Shown here piece after piece: positions 17,287-26,972 of a stretch of 60,466 bases of DNA (position 1 is the stretch's first letter; each line of letters begins with the position of its first letter). Under the pieces are notes generated by a model. It was given only the letters and a program-made list of their open reading frames with translations, searched no databases and was not told where the DNA came from. The stretch is from Candidatus Kuenenia stuttgartensis. Its GTDB lineage: Bacteria; Planctomycetota; Planctomycetia; Planctomycetales; Planctomycetaceae. A program made the position numbers and the translations under genes. Where the stretch lies: the NCBI GenBank assembly GCA_945861465.1, contig CAMAVB010000009.1:1-60466 (forward strand). The letters are read 5' to 3'.

Positions 17287-19431
17287 TCAATGGACTGAAG
17301 TAAATTCGCTGCTGTTCAGGTAGGCCCAGAGCATGTCTTCGGTCGCCGTGCGAATGGCCACGTCGGTCGGCATCGAATGCGTGAGAGTCCGATAGTGGCC
17401 ACGAAAGATTTTTTCTTCTCGTTCCGATGGTTCGCGATTCAATGTGGCCATCGCGATGCGTTCGAGTGATTTCAGGATGCCCTGTGGATTTTCCTTGACA
17501 GCCTTTGTCACTTCGACGGCCGTCAGCGGGATTGCGTCCTGAAGATCCTCTCCATTCATCATCAGCATTGCCTGAGCGATATTGCCTTCAAATGCCAGTT
17601 GTTCGTCGTTTTCATCAGTCCCATACGATTGTACGAACTGCTCCACCCATTGCCGACGATGGGTGCTGCCAATCGAAGAGTCAATCGGCTGATCAGCGGC
17701 AGAACGAATCGCAATCCGGATCGAATCGTAAACCTGTTCTGGTCCCATCGGACGCGGATACGCGCGGGAGAAAAGCGGAGTGCCGCCTTCCTGCGGATCA
17801 TCAACGGCAACGGACTCTTCTGTCTGGAGACTGGACAATTGAAACGTCCGGGACAGCGTCAACCAGCGCATCAGGCGTCGGACGTCATAGTCAGATTCCG
17901 CGAAAGACCTCGTCAGGAACTCCAGTAATTCCGGATGGCTTACCGGATTGTGTGACCCAAGATCATCAATCGGACTTGTAAATCCGTGGCCAAACACCTG
18001 AGCCCAGGTGCGATTGACCATCGCCCGAGCAACCAACTGACGACTGTCCGCCGCGAGTAATTGCACCAATTCGGCCCGACGCGACCGTGAATCATCCGCC
18101 AGCATTGTGTGACCATCAAATTCGGGCAACACGGCTTTCTGCTGGCCTCGCAGCGTGTCATAAAACGTCATCCCGGGGGAACCGGTATCCGCCAACGTCC
18201 AAACGTTCTGACTCGTCCCGTCCGCCGCAGTTACGGTCAGTGGTCGGCGTTCGGCTTGCTTGAAAAATGCATTCAGCGACCAGAATTCATCCTGACGCCG
18301 ATCTTTGGCAAACGGATGATCGTGGCACTGAGTACACTGGACCTGCTGCCCCAGAAACAGACGTGCTGTGACAGCCGTGGCTGGAGTTGCCTGGTCGTTC
18401 AAGTGTGCGAGCAGGAAATTGGTCGCTCCGTTCTGATCACTGCGACCCTCAGCAGCAACCAGTTCGCCGACTGTTTCCATCCACGGGCGATTCTCCCGGA
18501 ACTGCCTCTGCAGGAATCCATAAAGCGCCTCCTGATCCACTTGACGAGCATTGGTTCGACCGATCAGCAGATTTGTCCAGGTGACAGAGAGATTTTCTGC
18601 ATACCGCAAATCATCCAGCAGCGAAACGACAAGTGCCGTTCGCTTTCGTGGTGACGTTGAGGCTGCAAATGCGGATGCTTCAGGCAAAGAGGGAATGCGA
18701 CCGGTGAGTGTCAGGAAGCAACGACGCACCCATTCGTGATCATCTGCGACGTCTGCCACGACGACGCCATAGTCGGACCATGTCGCTGCGATCAGTCGAT
18801 CAATTTCCGCGATGATCGATGCATCGTCGAGACCTGCGGACGTTGGTGAAACGGACTTGGCGGGACGTCCTGCGTCGGGATCGGCGGATGCAATCTCAGA
18901 AGAGATCACTTCCGGTTGCACACCGTTCAACGGGAGTGGCTTGAGTTCGTTCGCCTTGTCGTTCCGGGTCATGTCTTCATGCGAATTTCCAGGTTGTGCC
19001 AACCCTGACGGCGGACTGTCGAAGCCGGGTTTCTGACCATCGCCAGGCAGCGTACTGTTATGAGCAACTTGCGACACCCTCCTGCCATGCCAGCTCATCG
19101 CTGCCACTCCGGCAAGAAGTAAGCACGCAGCCATCGTGGCAACAAGTTTCGGACTGTAACGCGATTTGCGCTGCCGCCCTTCATTGGAAAATCGGCCGTC
19201 AATCGCCGATCGTGAAGCAATGTCCGGGGGAATACAAGTCAGGCCAGAACCAGCAGTCACGCCAGCGTCCCACACAAGCTGGCCGTGCAGCTGAGCGAAT
19301 TCGACGAAGGTCCGCTGCAGCTCACGATCAGATCGGAGCAAAGTCTGAAGTTCCTCGAAACTCTCAACCGATAACTGTTGCTCGCACCAGAGATTGCACA
19401 GCGTCAGAAAATTGTCGTCAAGATTTTTCAA
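17287..19431 (-). CDS. DUF1549/DUF1553 (PSD1) protein with N-terminal anti-sigma-like domain
   Basis: The likely start is a TTG at 19431 preceded by GGAGG at 6 bases; it overlaps the stop of the sigma gene (TTGA), giving 714 aa. Residues 1-60 (LCNLWCEQQLSVESFEELQTLLRSDRELQRTFVEFAQLHGQL) look like the cytoplasmic domain that planctomycete ECF operons attach to regulated proteins. A membrane span (KLVATMAACLLLAGVAAMSW) follows at about 100-120. The outer part has DUF1549 (IDRLIAATWSD...WVRRCFLTLTGRIPSLPEA) with a haem-type CTQCH motif (VQCTQCHDHPF) and a C-terminal DUF1553. These domains are typical of planctomycete periplasmic cytochrome-like proteins of unknown reaction. The layout suggests that the protein itself acts as anti-sigma factor. 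Confidence 0.85.
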   Translation of the reverse strand: MKNLDDNFLTLCNLWCEQQLSVESFEELQTLLRSDRELQRTFVEFAQLHGQLVWDAGVTAGSGLTCIPPDIASRSAIDGRFSNEGRQRKSRYSPKLVATMAACLLLAGVAAMSWHGRRVSQVAHNSTLPGDGQKPGFDSPPSGLAQPGNSHEDMTRNDKANELKPLPLNGVQPEVISSEIASADPDAGRPAKSVSPTSAGLDDASIIAEIDRLIAATWSDYGVVVADVADDHEWVRRCFLTLTGRIPSLPEASAFAASTSPRKRTALVVSLLDDLRYAENLSVTWTNLLIGRTNARQVDQEALYGFLQRQFRENRPWMETVGELVAAEGRSDQNGATNFLLAHLNDQATPATAVTARLFLGQQVQCTQCHDHPFAKDRRQDEFWSLNAFFKQAERRPLTVTAADGTSQNVWTLADTGSPGMTFYDTLRGQQKAVLPEFDGHTMLADDSRSRRAELVQLLAADSRQLVARAMVNRTWAQVFGHGFTSPIDDLGSHNPVSHPELLEFLTRSFAESDYDVRRLMRWLTLSRTFQLSSLQTEESVAVDDPQEGGTPLFSRAYPRPMGPEQVYDSIRIAIRSAADQPIDSSIGSTHRRQWVEQFVQSYGTDENDEQLAFEGNIAQAMLMMNGEDLQDAIPLTAVEVTKAVKENPQGILKSLERIAMATLNREPSEREEKIFRGHYRTLTHSMPTDVAIRTATEDMLWAYLNSSEFTSVH

Positions 19432-19994
19432 GGAGTACCTCCAGCAGCCATCCGGCGGCGAATGCATTCAAGCAACACGCGACGGACACGTCCCAGAGAC
19501 TGGTAAACGGAATTCGCCGGACGTCCCAACTGGTGCGCAACATTGTCGCCGTTCGATTCTGTTGTATAACGTCGTCGAATCAGTTCCTGATCCTGCATTC
19601 GGAGCTTGCCGATACATTCTGCTAAAGCATTCCGACGCAGTTCGAAATCAATCGGCTGCTCTTCCATCTGATCCGCCAACAAACCAACCACATCATCACC
19701 CAGCAACAAAACTCGATGGTGTCGCGATCTGCGAAACCGAAAAACTTCCAAGCGGGCGATCGCCCGACACCAAGCCAGAAAATTGGTTCCAAGTTCAAAT
19801 TGGCTCCATTTATTGAGCATGACGACGTTTGTTTCCTGCAAAACTTCTTCAGCGTCTGCAGTGGTCTGAACAAGTGGAAGTATGAAGAGATAAAGAGTTC
19901 GCTGACACTGCGTAAACAATCGCACAAAGTCTTCACTGGGTGCCTGTCGGCTGCCAGAGATGTCATTTGCAGATTGTGATGACGACTCTGCCAT
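19428..19994 (-). CDS. ECF sigma factor coupled to the downstream DUF1549/DUF1553 gene
   Basis: From the ATG at 19994 (MAESSSQSANDISG) it is 188 aa. Region 2 reads FTQCQRTLYLFILPLVQTTADAEEVLQETNVVMLNKWSQFELGTNFLAWCRAIARLEVFRFRR, and region 4 reads KLRMQDQELIRRRYTTESNGDNVAHQLGRPANSVYQSLGRVRR. This is the planctomycete/verrucomicrobial ECF type that is often paired with PSD1 genes. An in-frame start at 20060 would add 22 residues with no family support. Its last codons overlap the TTG start of the next gene. Confidence 0.88.
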   Translation of the reverse strand: MAESSSQSANDISGSRQAPSEDFVRLFTQCQRTLYLFILPLVQTTADAEEVLQETNVVMLNKWSQFELGTNFLAWCRAIARLEVFRFRRSRHHRVLLLGDDVVGLLADQMEEQPIDFELRRNALAECIGKLRMQDQELIRRRYTTESNGDNVAHQLGRPANSVYQSLGRVRRVLLECIRRRMAAGGTP

Positions 19995-20327
19995 GAAAAG
20001 CTCTCGGCCAATCCTCCCCCAACGCCAGGGGGCTGTCGTTTTAGTCTTCCATGTCGGCATTACCGTTTCACGGCAAGTCGCCGGCGAGAATTGACACCGA
20101 CGCCTGTGGCTTGCCGTTCAACGATTGGAGCGACATTCCCGATTCCACGTAGGTAATATACATCCAACTTCGACGCGACGGACACGGAGGGCTGACGCCC
20201 AACCGCTCGCTTTCTATGTGGGTGATAAATATCCGTCAACTTCGACGCAGGTGAGACATCAGAAGCCCGGACTAAAAAGTCCGGGCTCCAGATTCTATTC
20301 TCGCTAGACACCCATGTCGCAGTGAAA
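19995..20327. other. Spacer with REP half-site and terminator-like hairpin
   Basis: A REP right arm (ACGGAGGGCTGACGCCCAAC followed by CGCTCGC) lies at 20177-20204. A strong hairpin AGCCCGGACT-AAAA-AGTCCGGGCT spans 20264-20287, downstream of the DUF1501 gene on the minus strand, and may end that transcript although no T-run follows. The promoter for the sigma gene at 19994 should lie in the left part. Confidence 0.6.
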
Positions 20328-21629
20328 TCAGCCAATCAGTTCCTGGATGGGAGTTCCACCATTTGCCAGTTTCATCGGGCGACCGCGTTTTGAAGTATGA
20401 ACGGTATTCACCGGAATACCCATTGCCATTGCAACTGTGGCCCAGATATCGCCTGGCAAGTATGCTTTACTGCCGTCGGCAATCTGCAGACCATCCTTAT
20501 CAGTCGCCCCGACTGCCTGACCGTTCTTCAATCCCCCGCCACCCATCATGACGCTCCAGGATGCAGCCCAGTGGTCACGACCGACGTCTTGATTGATGCG
20601 AGGTGTACGACCGAACTCGCCCATCCAGACAAGGACCGTGTTGTCCAGCATTCCCCGTTGCTTAAGATCCGCTGTGATCGCGGCGATGCCCTTATCCAAC
20701 TGAGGCAGCCGCTGATTCTTCAATGTGTCGAAGACTCCAGCGTGCAGGTCCCAGCCACCCATGTTGACTTCTACAAACGGCACACCCACCTGAACCAAAC
20801 GGCGGGCCATCAGCAGTCCCTGCCCGAAACCGTTCTTTCCGTAAGCTTCTTTCGTTGCTTCTGATTCAGGTTCAAGACCAAGACTGGCTTCCGCTTTCGC
20901 CACGTCGAACGCGGTCATCTGGTTTGAAGTCATCAAATTGACCGCATTACGGTATACGTCCTTGTGGGCCGCGGGCAGTTCGCCCCGTCGTGATGCCATG
21001 AACGTGGACTCGATCTCTTCCAGCATCGTAAGTCGACTTTCCAGCCGGTCCTTGCCTTCCTGGGTCGGCGCATTCCGGATACGTCCAGAATTATCAACCA
21101 CGAACGGAGCGTGAGTCATGCCGAGGAAACCAGCCTGACCCGCACCGCCATCGACCGACACGAATGCGGGAATTTCAAGAGCCTTTCGGTTCTTGCCCAG
21201 TTCATAACTGACGACAGAACCGAACGTCGGATGCACAACCGTGGGGTTAGGCACATAAGCGGTCTGCATGTAGTAACGTCCGCGACCGTGGTCTGCTTCA
21301 CGCGTACTCATGGAACGCACGAGAGACAGATCCTGGAACATCTTTGCAGTTTCGGGCATGTGTTCCGAAATCTGAACCCCTGGCGCTGCAGTATCGATGG
21401 GCTTAAATTCGCCACCATTCTTGGAGTCCGGTTTCAGGTCCCAGATATCAATCGTCGGAGGACCGCCACCCATCCACATCAGGATGCAGGCTTTCTGATT
21501 CGCCTTGACTACATCGGCATTGGCCTGCACATGTGACAGAAAGTTCATGGCCGGAACCGTCGCAGCCGCCGTCGCCATGTGCTGTAGAAAGTGACGGCGA
21601 TTCATTCCGTAGTTGTTCCAAAGTGACAT
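20328..21629 (-). CDS. DUF1501 protein with Tat signal
   Basis: The 433-aa protein starts after GGAG at 8 bases. The N-terminus [20 protein letters not shown] has a twin-arginine signal, so export in folded form is likely. The body follows the DUF1501 pattern, a relative of the alkaline-phosphatase/sulfatase fold: [67 protein letters not shown] and [22 protein letters not shown]. It is 99 bases downstream of a DUF1549/DUF1553 gene on the same strand; the two families nearly always occur as a pair in planctomycetes and are thought to act together in the periplasm. The substrate is unknown. Confidence 0.92.
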   Translation of the reverse strand: MSLWNNYGMNRRHFLQHMATAAATVPAMNFLSHVQANADVVKANQKACILMWMGGGPPTIDIWDLKPDSKNGGEFKPIDTAAPGVQISEHMPETAKMFQDLSLVRSMSTREADHGRGRYYMQTAYVPNPTVVHPTFGSVVSYELGKNRKALEIPAFVSVDGGAGQAGFLGMTHAPFVVDNSGRIRNAPTQEGKDRLESRLTMLEEIESTFMASRRGELPAAHKDVYRNAVNLMTSNQMTAFDVAKAEASLGLEPESEATKEAYGKNGFGQGLLMARRLVQVGVPFVEVNMGGWDLHAGVFDTLKNQRLPQLDKGIAAITADLKQRGMLDNTVLVWMGEFGRTPRINQDVGRDHWAASWSVMMGGGGLKNGQAVGATDKDGLQIADGSKAYLPGDIWATVAMAMGIPVNTVHTSKRGRPMKLANGGTPIQELIG

Positions 21630-21728
21630 TCAGATTACTCCAGTTGAAATTGCTGATCGCAGTTTTATTGTTTAAGAAGCAGTGACTATTGAAATCGGCA
21701 ACATGCCGCTTCGTGACTTACATCATCA

Positions 21729-23444
21729 TCAGTGATTGAGCACAAACTCATTTGAGTTCAACAATGCCCAGAAAAGATCCTGGTATCCATTCAGCTTATT
21801 AGTCCGGTAGTTGTTTGCATTGAGCATTTTCTGCACCCTGCTGATCTCGGACCGCGTGGGCTGTCGGCTCAATGCCGCGAGGTACAGATCGTGAATCTTT
21901 TGCGGTTCCGTACCCGGCTTACTCATCGTTTCAAACAGAAAACTGCCGCGTTCTACGCTGCATGCTTTGTCAATCAATTCGCTGTTCATCATCATCAGAG
22001 CCTGAGGGATCGTACCATTAAACGTTGTCGATTCGTCGTTCTCATCATTTTCAAAAGCCACCACGAACTGCTGCATCCACTTCTGACGTTGCTCCTCCTG
22101 AGCACTCCAGCCACCACGACCTGACTGGTGTGCGTTGCTGGCGACGATCAGCGAGTCATACATTTGCTCTGCCTGCATGGACTTCAGATACATGTGACTA
22201 AACAACGGCATTTCACCCGCCGCTGGATCATCCGTCTTGTTCTTGTCATTAAATTGACTTCCGAGCGCGTAGGCTTCTGTCGCACAAATGGTGCGAATCA
22301 GCTGCTTGATGTTGTAACCACTTGCTGCAAATTCCTGCGACAGCCGATCCAGTAACTCGGGATGGCTCGCAGGATTGTGCGGCCCCATATCATCCACCGG
22401 ACGCGTGAATCCGTAACCAAAGAAATGGCTCCACATGCGGTTCACCATTGCCCGAGCGATGTGCGAGGCCTGGCCGTCAACAGATTGCGTCAGCAGTTTG
22501 CCGAATTCAGTTCGTCGGTCTGTGTCAGAACCTGGATCAACTTCATGGCCTTCAAATCGGGGAAAAGCAACCTGCATCACGCCGCTGCGTTTTTCGTAAT
22601 AAACAGGCCCTGAAAAGTCTCTCCAGATCACTTCGGAAAAATCATCCACCATCCGCCCTGTGTTTGGGTCGAGCTTTTGAATATCTCGCTTATCGACCTG
22701 GCGGAAGAAGCTGTTGTATTCCCAGAACTGATTCTGCTGCCACTTGTTGAATGGATGATCATGGCACTGCGTACATTGAACCTGCAAACCGAGGAATAGA
22801 CGAGCTGTCATCGCCGTCAACTGCACGCCATCGTCCGGCATCTGCATTTGAGCAAGCGTGTAATTGACCGCACCATTTTCCTCATAATGACCAGACGCCG
22901 TGACGAGATCCACGACGATTTCATTCCACGGACGCTCTTTCGCGAATGCTTCCCGGTAGAACTTCTCCATGCCCAATCGACTGACTCGACGCGGAGTCCC
23001 CCGCCCGATGCTGTTATTCGTCCAGATTGTGGTGAAGTTGCGAACGTAGTCTTCGTGTGCCAGCAGTGTTTCGATCAGTACAAATCTTTTACGCGGGCTT
23101 TCGTCCTTCAGGAAGGTCCGAGCTTCTTCCAGTGTTGGAATGCGGCCACACAGATCAAGATAAATCCGACGCACCCATTCTTCGTCCGTCGCGGCTTCTG
23201 ATGCCTGTATTTCATTGTCCAGCCATGCCTGCCGAAGTTGCTGATCAACGAACTCCACAAGTGAACCCTCAGCCACCGGCGCTTCCGAATCCGGATTCTC
23301 ACCCGCCGCAATTTTGCCCACCTGGTCTGCGGATTTTCCTTCGTCCGCAACGGCAACATTCCACGAACCCGCAACCACTGTCAGGGCGACCAACAAAGAG
23401 GCAACCAAGCCTAACCATTGAATTTTCAAAATTGTGAACGGCAT
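21729..23444 (-). CDS. DUF1549/DUF1553 (PSD1) protein, exported
   Basis: The frame is open further upstream, but the ATG at 23444 (MPFTILKIQWLGLVASLLVALTVVAGSW) gives a normal signal peptide and a 571-aa product. DUF1549 starts at about 55 (VEFVDQQLRQAWLDNEIQASEAATDEEWVRRIYLDLCGRIPTLEEA), followed by the haem-type motif VQCTQCHDHPFNKW and DUF1553 (FARPRF-like region HIARAMVNRMWSHFFGYGFTRPVDDMGPHNPASHPELLDRL). It lacks the N-terminal anti-sigma-like part of its paralogue at 17287. It forms a two-gene unit with the DUF1501 gene downstream. Confidence 0.9.
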   Translation of the reverse strand: MPFTILKIQWLGLVASLLVALTVVAGSWNVAVADEGKSADQVGKIAAGENPDSEAPVAEGSLVEFVDQQLRQAWLDNEIQASEAATDEEWVRRIYLDLCGRIPTLEEARTFLKDESPRKRFVLIETLLAHEDYVRNFTTIWTNNSIGRGTPRRVSRLGMEKFYREAFAKERPWNEIVVDLVTASGHYEENGAVNYTLAQMQMPDDGVQLTAMTARLFLGLQVQCTQCHDHPFNKWQQNQFWEYNSFFRQVDKRDIQKLDPNTGRMVDDFSEVIWRDFSGPVYYEKRSGVMQVAFPRFEGHEVDPGSDTDRRTEFGKLLTQSVDGQASHIARAMVNRMWSHFFGYGFTRPVDDMGPHNPASHPELLDRLSQEFAASGYNIKQLIRTICATEAYALGSQFNDKNKTDDPAAGEMPLFSHMYLKSMQAEQMYDSLIVASNAHQSGRGGWSAQEEQRQKWMQQFVVAFENDENDESTTFNGTIPQALMMMNSELIDKACSVERGSFLFETMSKPGTEPQKIHDLYLAALSRQPTRSEISRVQKMLNANNYRTNKLNGYQDLFWALLNSNEFVLNH

Positions 23445-23826
23445 TTCCCAGCGACTCCTGAATTGCTGCAATCCGCAGATCTGCGGTTCTGGTACACTAC
23501 ACCACATTTCCGTGCAGATGTTCGTCGGTTTTTTGTGGATTTCCAAATTATTCCGGGACTTGCTTACCGAAACTGTGATTTCCCGTGTCGCAACATCGCG
23601 AAATTCGGAATGAGGGACCTCTAAGTGAATTCTGAAATCATGCGAAAAAACAGTAAAAACATTCTGTCTGACTTCCAAACTTCGACAAACCCCCCGCCCC
23701 GCGCTGCAATGGGCCTCCTCAGCCGCTTGAAGACTTGTATATTGACATCTCCGCAACCGTCAAGCGTTTCTGGTTTTCCGTAATTTCATTGTTCATATCG
23801 CTTTTAAGCTCTCGAAAGCCGTCGCC
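23445..23826. promoter_or_regulatory. Divergent spacer between DUF1549 gene and chdC
   Basis: This 382-base stretch lies between two divergently transcribed genes and must hold both promoters. It is AT-richer around 23640-23680 and 23750-23810. No strong inverted repeat or operator is visible and no motif pair was chosen. Confidence 0.4.
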
Positions 23827-24669
23827 GTGCAACGCCCCCAAGGACACCCTGCTCCGCTCGCTGACCCGACTGTCCTGATGTCAGAGGGCTGGCACTGCCT
23901 GCACATCTACTTCCGCATCAACCAGGCGGCATTGATGGCTCTCCAACCATCCGACCGTGCTCACGGTCGCGCCGAGGTCATCGACATTCTCAATCCGGAA
24001 GGCCAATACGTGCCCGTGCGGATGCAGGTCTCGGCCGTGTCAGGGCATCGAGCGGACCTGGGTCTCATGCTGATGGATCCAGATCCGCTGAAGATCGACG
24101 CGCTCATCCAGCGGCTTCGCGCAAGTCGCCTTGGCACCGTGCTGGAACCCACATACTCATTTGTGTCCATCACGGAAGTCAGCGAATATGTTCCGTCGGT
24201 CGAACAATATGCCGCGCGACTCCAGCGCGACGGCACAAAACCGGATGACCCGGCGTTTCAGGCCAAGCTGAATGCGTATCAGCAGCGACTGCCGGCGATG
24301 AATCAGCAACGCCTTTATCCTGACTTTCCTCCATTTCCCGTGATGACATTTTATCCAATGAACAAAGCGCGCCATCCGCTCGCCAACTGGTACAAGGAAC
24401 CTTTCAGCTTTCGCAGTGAGTTGATGGCAGAACATGCAACATCCGGCATCAAATTCGCCGGTCGAGTTTCACAGCTGATCACGGCCTCCACCGGCTTTGA
24501 CGATTGGGAGTGGGGCGTCACGCTTTGGAGCCGGGCACCGGAACACATCAAAGAAATCGTCTACACGATGCGTTTTGACAAAGCCTCCGCTGGCTACGCA
24601 GAATTCGGCCCATTCTACATCAGCTACATCATGTCCATTCGTGAGGCGCTGGAACATCTGCGAGTCTGA
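23827..24669 (+). CDS. chdC: Coproheme decarboxylase / chlorite dismutase family (HemQ/ChdC)
   Basis: ChdC performs the last step of the coproporphyrin-dependent haem pathway, turning coproheme into haem b with peroxide. The translation has the family core in its second half: FPVMTFYPMNKARHPLANWYKEPFSFRSELMAEH, then GRVSQLITASTGFDDWEWGVTLWS and the C-terminal FGPFYISYIM. The MAEH segment carries the expected axial-histidine position. The frame begins at a GTG at 23827, giving 280 aa; an ATG at 23878 (MSEGWHCLHIYFR) is an alternative that keeps the whole conserved domain. The dismutase branch of the family cannot be excluded, but planctomycetes commonly use ChdC. Confidence 0.85.
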   Translation: MQRPQGHPAPLADPTVLMSEGWHCLHIYFRINQAALMALQPSDRAHGRAEVIDILNPEGQYVPVRMQVSAVSGHRADLGLMLMDPDPLKIDALIQRLRASRLGTVLEPTYSFVSITEVSEYVPSVEQYAARLQRDGTKPDDPAFQAKLNAYQQRLPAMNQQRLYPDFPPFPVMTFYPMNKARHPLANWYKEPFSFRSELMAEHATSGIKFAGRVSQLITASTGFDDWEWGVTLWSRAPEHIKEIVYTMRFDKASAGYAEFGPFYISYIMSIREALEHLRV

Positions 24670-24672
24670 TTC

Positions 24673-24713
24673 ATTTCTCCATTCTCCATTCTCCATTCTC
24701 CATTCTCCATTCT
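24673..24713. repeat. 7-bp microsatellite (ATTCTCC)n
   Basis: About six near-perfect copies of ATTCTCC lie between the chdC stop and the lhgO start. A simple repeat at this position could vary in length and alter spacing ahead of lhgO, which starts 7 bases after it. The cluster is too short to encode anything. Confidence 0.85.
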
Positions 24714-24719
24714 GCAGCC

Positions 24720-25910
24720 GTGCCGCGTTTCGACTTTGCAATTATTGGTGGAGGAATCGTCGGGCTTGCGACCGCATGGCAGCTGACGCAGTTGAAACCG
24801 GGGCTGAAACTGGCAGTCCTCGAAAAGGAACCCAGACTGGCCTTTCATCAAACAGGCCGCAACTCAGGCGTCATTCACTCGGGCATTTACTACAAACCCG
24901 GTTCCCTGAGGGCTCGAAATTGTCGCGCTGGCAAAGCCGCGCTGGAGGCGTTCTGCGACGCATACGGCGTCGCATGGCAGCGTACAGGCAAGGTCATCGT
25001 CGCCACGCATGAGCATCAGTTGCCGCAGCTACAGACGATCTTCGAACGCGGTAAACAGAACGGCGTTGACTGCACCGTCATCGGCATCGACCGACTGCAG
25101 GAACTTGAACCGCACTGCGCCGGCATCGGCGCAATTCATGTGCCGGAATCCGGGATTGTGGATTACCCAGGCATGTGCCAGAAACTTGGCAGTCTGCTGC
25201 TTGCGGCGAATGCGGAAATTCATCTGAACTGCTGCGTCAATGCGATCGATCAGAGAACTGACTTCGTCCGATTACAGACTTCTGCAGGCGATATCGAAGC
25301 AACGATCGTGATCAACTGCGGCGGGCTGCACAGTGATCGCATCGCACGTCAGAGTGGCCAAAAAATGAGGGAACGCATTATTCCGTTTCGCGGCGAGTAT
25401 TTTGAATTGAACCCGGAAGCTCATCATCTTTGTCGGACACTCATTTATCCGGTCCCTGATCCGCGTTTTCCGTTTCTTGGTGTCCACTTTACGCGGATGA
25501 TTCATGGCGGAGTTGAATGCGGGCCGAACGCAGTATTTGCACTGGCACGCGAAGGCTACAACTGGCGCACGATTAATCTGCGGGACGTCTTTGAATCACT
25601 GACTTATCCCGGATTTATGAAACTCGTCGCGCGGAACTGGAAGACAGGTCTTGGCGAAATCTGGCGGTCAATTTCCAAGGCTGCCTTCGTCACGGCACTC
25701 CAGCAACTGGTTCCTGAAATTCGAGCCGAACATCTGGAATCCGCTCCCGCCGGCGTGAGAGCCCAGGCGCTGGGGCTTGATGGGAAACTGCTTGACGATT
25801 TCGTGATTCTGCGACACGAGCGTGTGATTAACGTCTGCAACGCTCCGTCGCCTGCTGCCACTGCTGCATTGAATATTGGCCACCACATTGCAGAACTCGC
25901 GCTTGCATGA
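24720..25910 (+). CDS. lhgO: L-2-hydroxyglutarate oxidase
   Basis: LhgO is an FAD enzyme oxidising L-2-hydroxyglutarate to 2-oxoglutarate. The 396-aa protein starts at a GTG. It has the FAD-binding motif FAIIGGGIVGLATAWQL at residues 6-22, the family phrases GVIHSGIYYKPGSLRARNC and GIVDYPGMCQKLG, GRGEYF-like FRGEYFEL near 230, and the C-terminal hallmark GVRAQALGLDGKLLDDFVI. Length matches the family. It follows chdC by 50 bases on the same strand and may be co-transcribed. Confidence 0.93.
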   Translation: MPRFDFAIIGGGIVGLATAWQLTQLKPGLKLAVLEKEPRLAFHQTGRNSGVIHSGIYYKPGSLRARNCRAGKAALEAFCDAYGVAWQRTGKVIVATHEHQLPQLQTIFERGKQNGVDCTVIGIDRLQELEPHCAGIGAIHVPESGIVDYPGMCQKLGSLLLAANAEIHLNCCVNAIDQRTDFVRLQTSAGDIEATIVINCGGLHSDRIARQSGQKMRERIIPFRGEYFELNPEAHHLCRTLIYPVPDPRFPFLGVHFTRMIHGGVECGPNAVFALAREGYNWRTINLRDVFESLTYPGFMKLVARNWKTGLGEIWRSISKAAFVTALQQLVPEIRAEHLESAPAGVRAQALGLDGKLLDDFVILRHERVINVCNAPSPAATAALNIGHHIAELALA

Positions 25911-25947
25911 TGCCGGGAATCAGATTTTCGCACCGGTTCTGTGAGGC

Positions 25948-26931
25948 TTATATAACCGATGAGACTGTTCCCATCGACCATGACAGCAGATTCAGGATTT
26001 CAAAATACTGCACCCGGCGCAGTGTGCGGTCTTCCAACTGGCCCGGTTTTCGCAGGGCTTGCTGAGACAATTCAATCATCGCAGATGGGTCAAAACGTCC
26101 ATTCAGAAAGGCGGTCTGTCGGGCCAGATCTCGTTCTTGATCGTCCGCACCTGTCTCGACCATCCAGCTTTCAATCTTCTCCGACAGCCCGTCAAAAGCT
26201 GGATGCGGACCGACTCGCCGAAACCAGTAGGATGAGTTCACTGCATCGGGTTCCCGACGGTGCATGATCGCGTGCCAGTAATCGGCAGTTCGGGGCATCC
26301 CGCGTCCTTCCATCGTCTGAGAGATCTCGTGGCTTGCGTCCAGAAAGTCCCACAGCAACAACACTCCGGATGTTACGCACCTTCGCTCGGCCGAAGACAA
26401 CTTCAAGTCAGCGAGCACCGCATTTGCGGCAGATTCCACAACAGCGGGCACAAGCCCGAAATTTGTTTCTCGGTTTCCAGGTCCCGCCGCCGGAAATCGA
26501 TTCACAGATGGCCATGCGCCGACGGCTGATGATTCCACTTCACCGCGAAAAACAGCCATGTGCATCGTGTCTGTCGCCGCAGCCTGCTGCACAGCCCCTG
26601 TCGAAAGGCACATCAGATCGCATGGCAGCACGCGCCGCAAAAGTGACGTCATCGGTTTTGGAAACGCCGCTCTCAAGTCGCGTGGAAGAGCTTCGTCGGC
26701 AAAGACAATTCGCCGGTCGCTGCTTGTCAAATCAGTGAGCAATCTGATCATCTGTCGAATAGAATCGGCATTCGTTGCCCCTGTTAAGGCAACAAATGAA
26801 CACGAGTATCGCGATGCGAGGCATTGCAGTTCCGCCATCGTAGGCGAGAGATCGACATGGGAAACCACTGCGCAATTCTCAAATTGTTCAGCCGCCAGAG
26901 GCTTGCGAACGATCAGCAGATATTCGGACAT
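25948..26931 (-). CDS. Conserved hypothetical protein, 327 aa
   Basis: No named family is recognised. The C-terminal half contains GVLLLWDFLDASHEISQTMEGRGMPRTADYWHAIMHRREPDAVNSSYWFRRVGPHPAF, worded like a conserved planctomycete/verrucomicrobial domain with His and Arg clusters. The N-terminal half has an alternating hydrophobic pattern. No signal peptide or membrane span is present. It lies 41 bases downstream of trpD on the same strand and is probably co-transcribed, but nothing ties it to tryptophan synthesis. Confidence 0.7.
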   Translation of the reverse strand: MSEYLLIVRKPLAAEQFENCAVVSHVDLSPTMAELQCLASRYSCSFVALTGATNADSIRQMIRLLTDLTSSDRRIVFADEALPRDLRAAFPKPMTSLLRRVLPCDLMCLSTGAVQQAAATDTMHMAVFRGEVESSAVGAWPSVNRFPAAGPGNRETNFGLVPAVVESAANAVLADLKLSSAERRCVTSGVLLLWDFLDASHEISQTMEGRGMPRTADYWHAIMHRREPDAVNSSYWFRRVGPHPAFDGLSEKIESWMVETGADDQERDLARQTAFLNGRFDPSAMIELSQQALRKPGQLEDRTLRRVQYFEILNLLSWSMGTVSSVI

Positions 26932-26972
26932 GAAGAGAATTGCTTTTCAGCGTAAAGACCAGTGAATTTGTT

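Noticed and set aside
24673-24713. Minus-strand peptide with ENGEWRMENGEWR repeats
   Set aside because: It is the translated 7-bp microsatellite between chdC and lhgO, not a gene.
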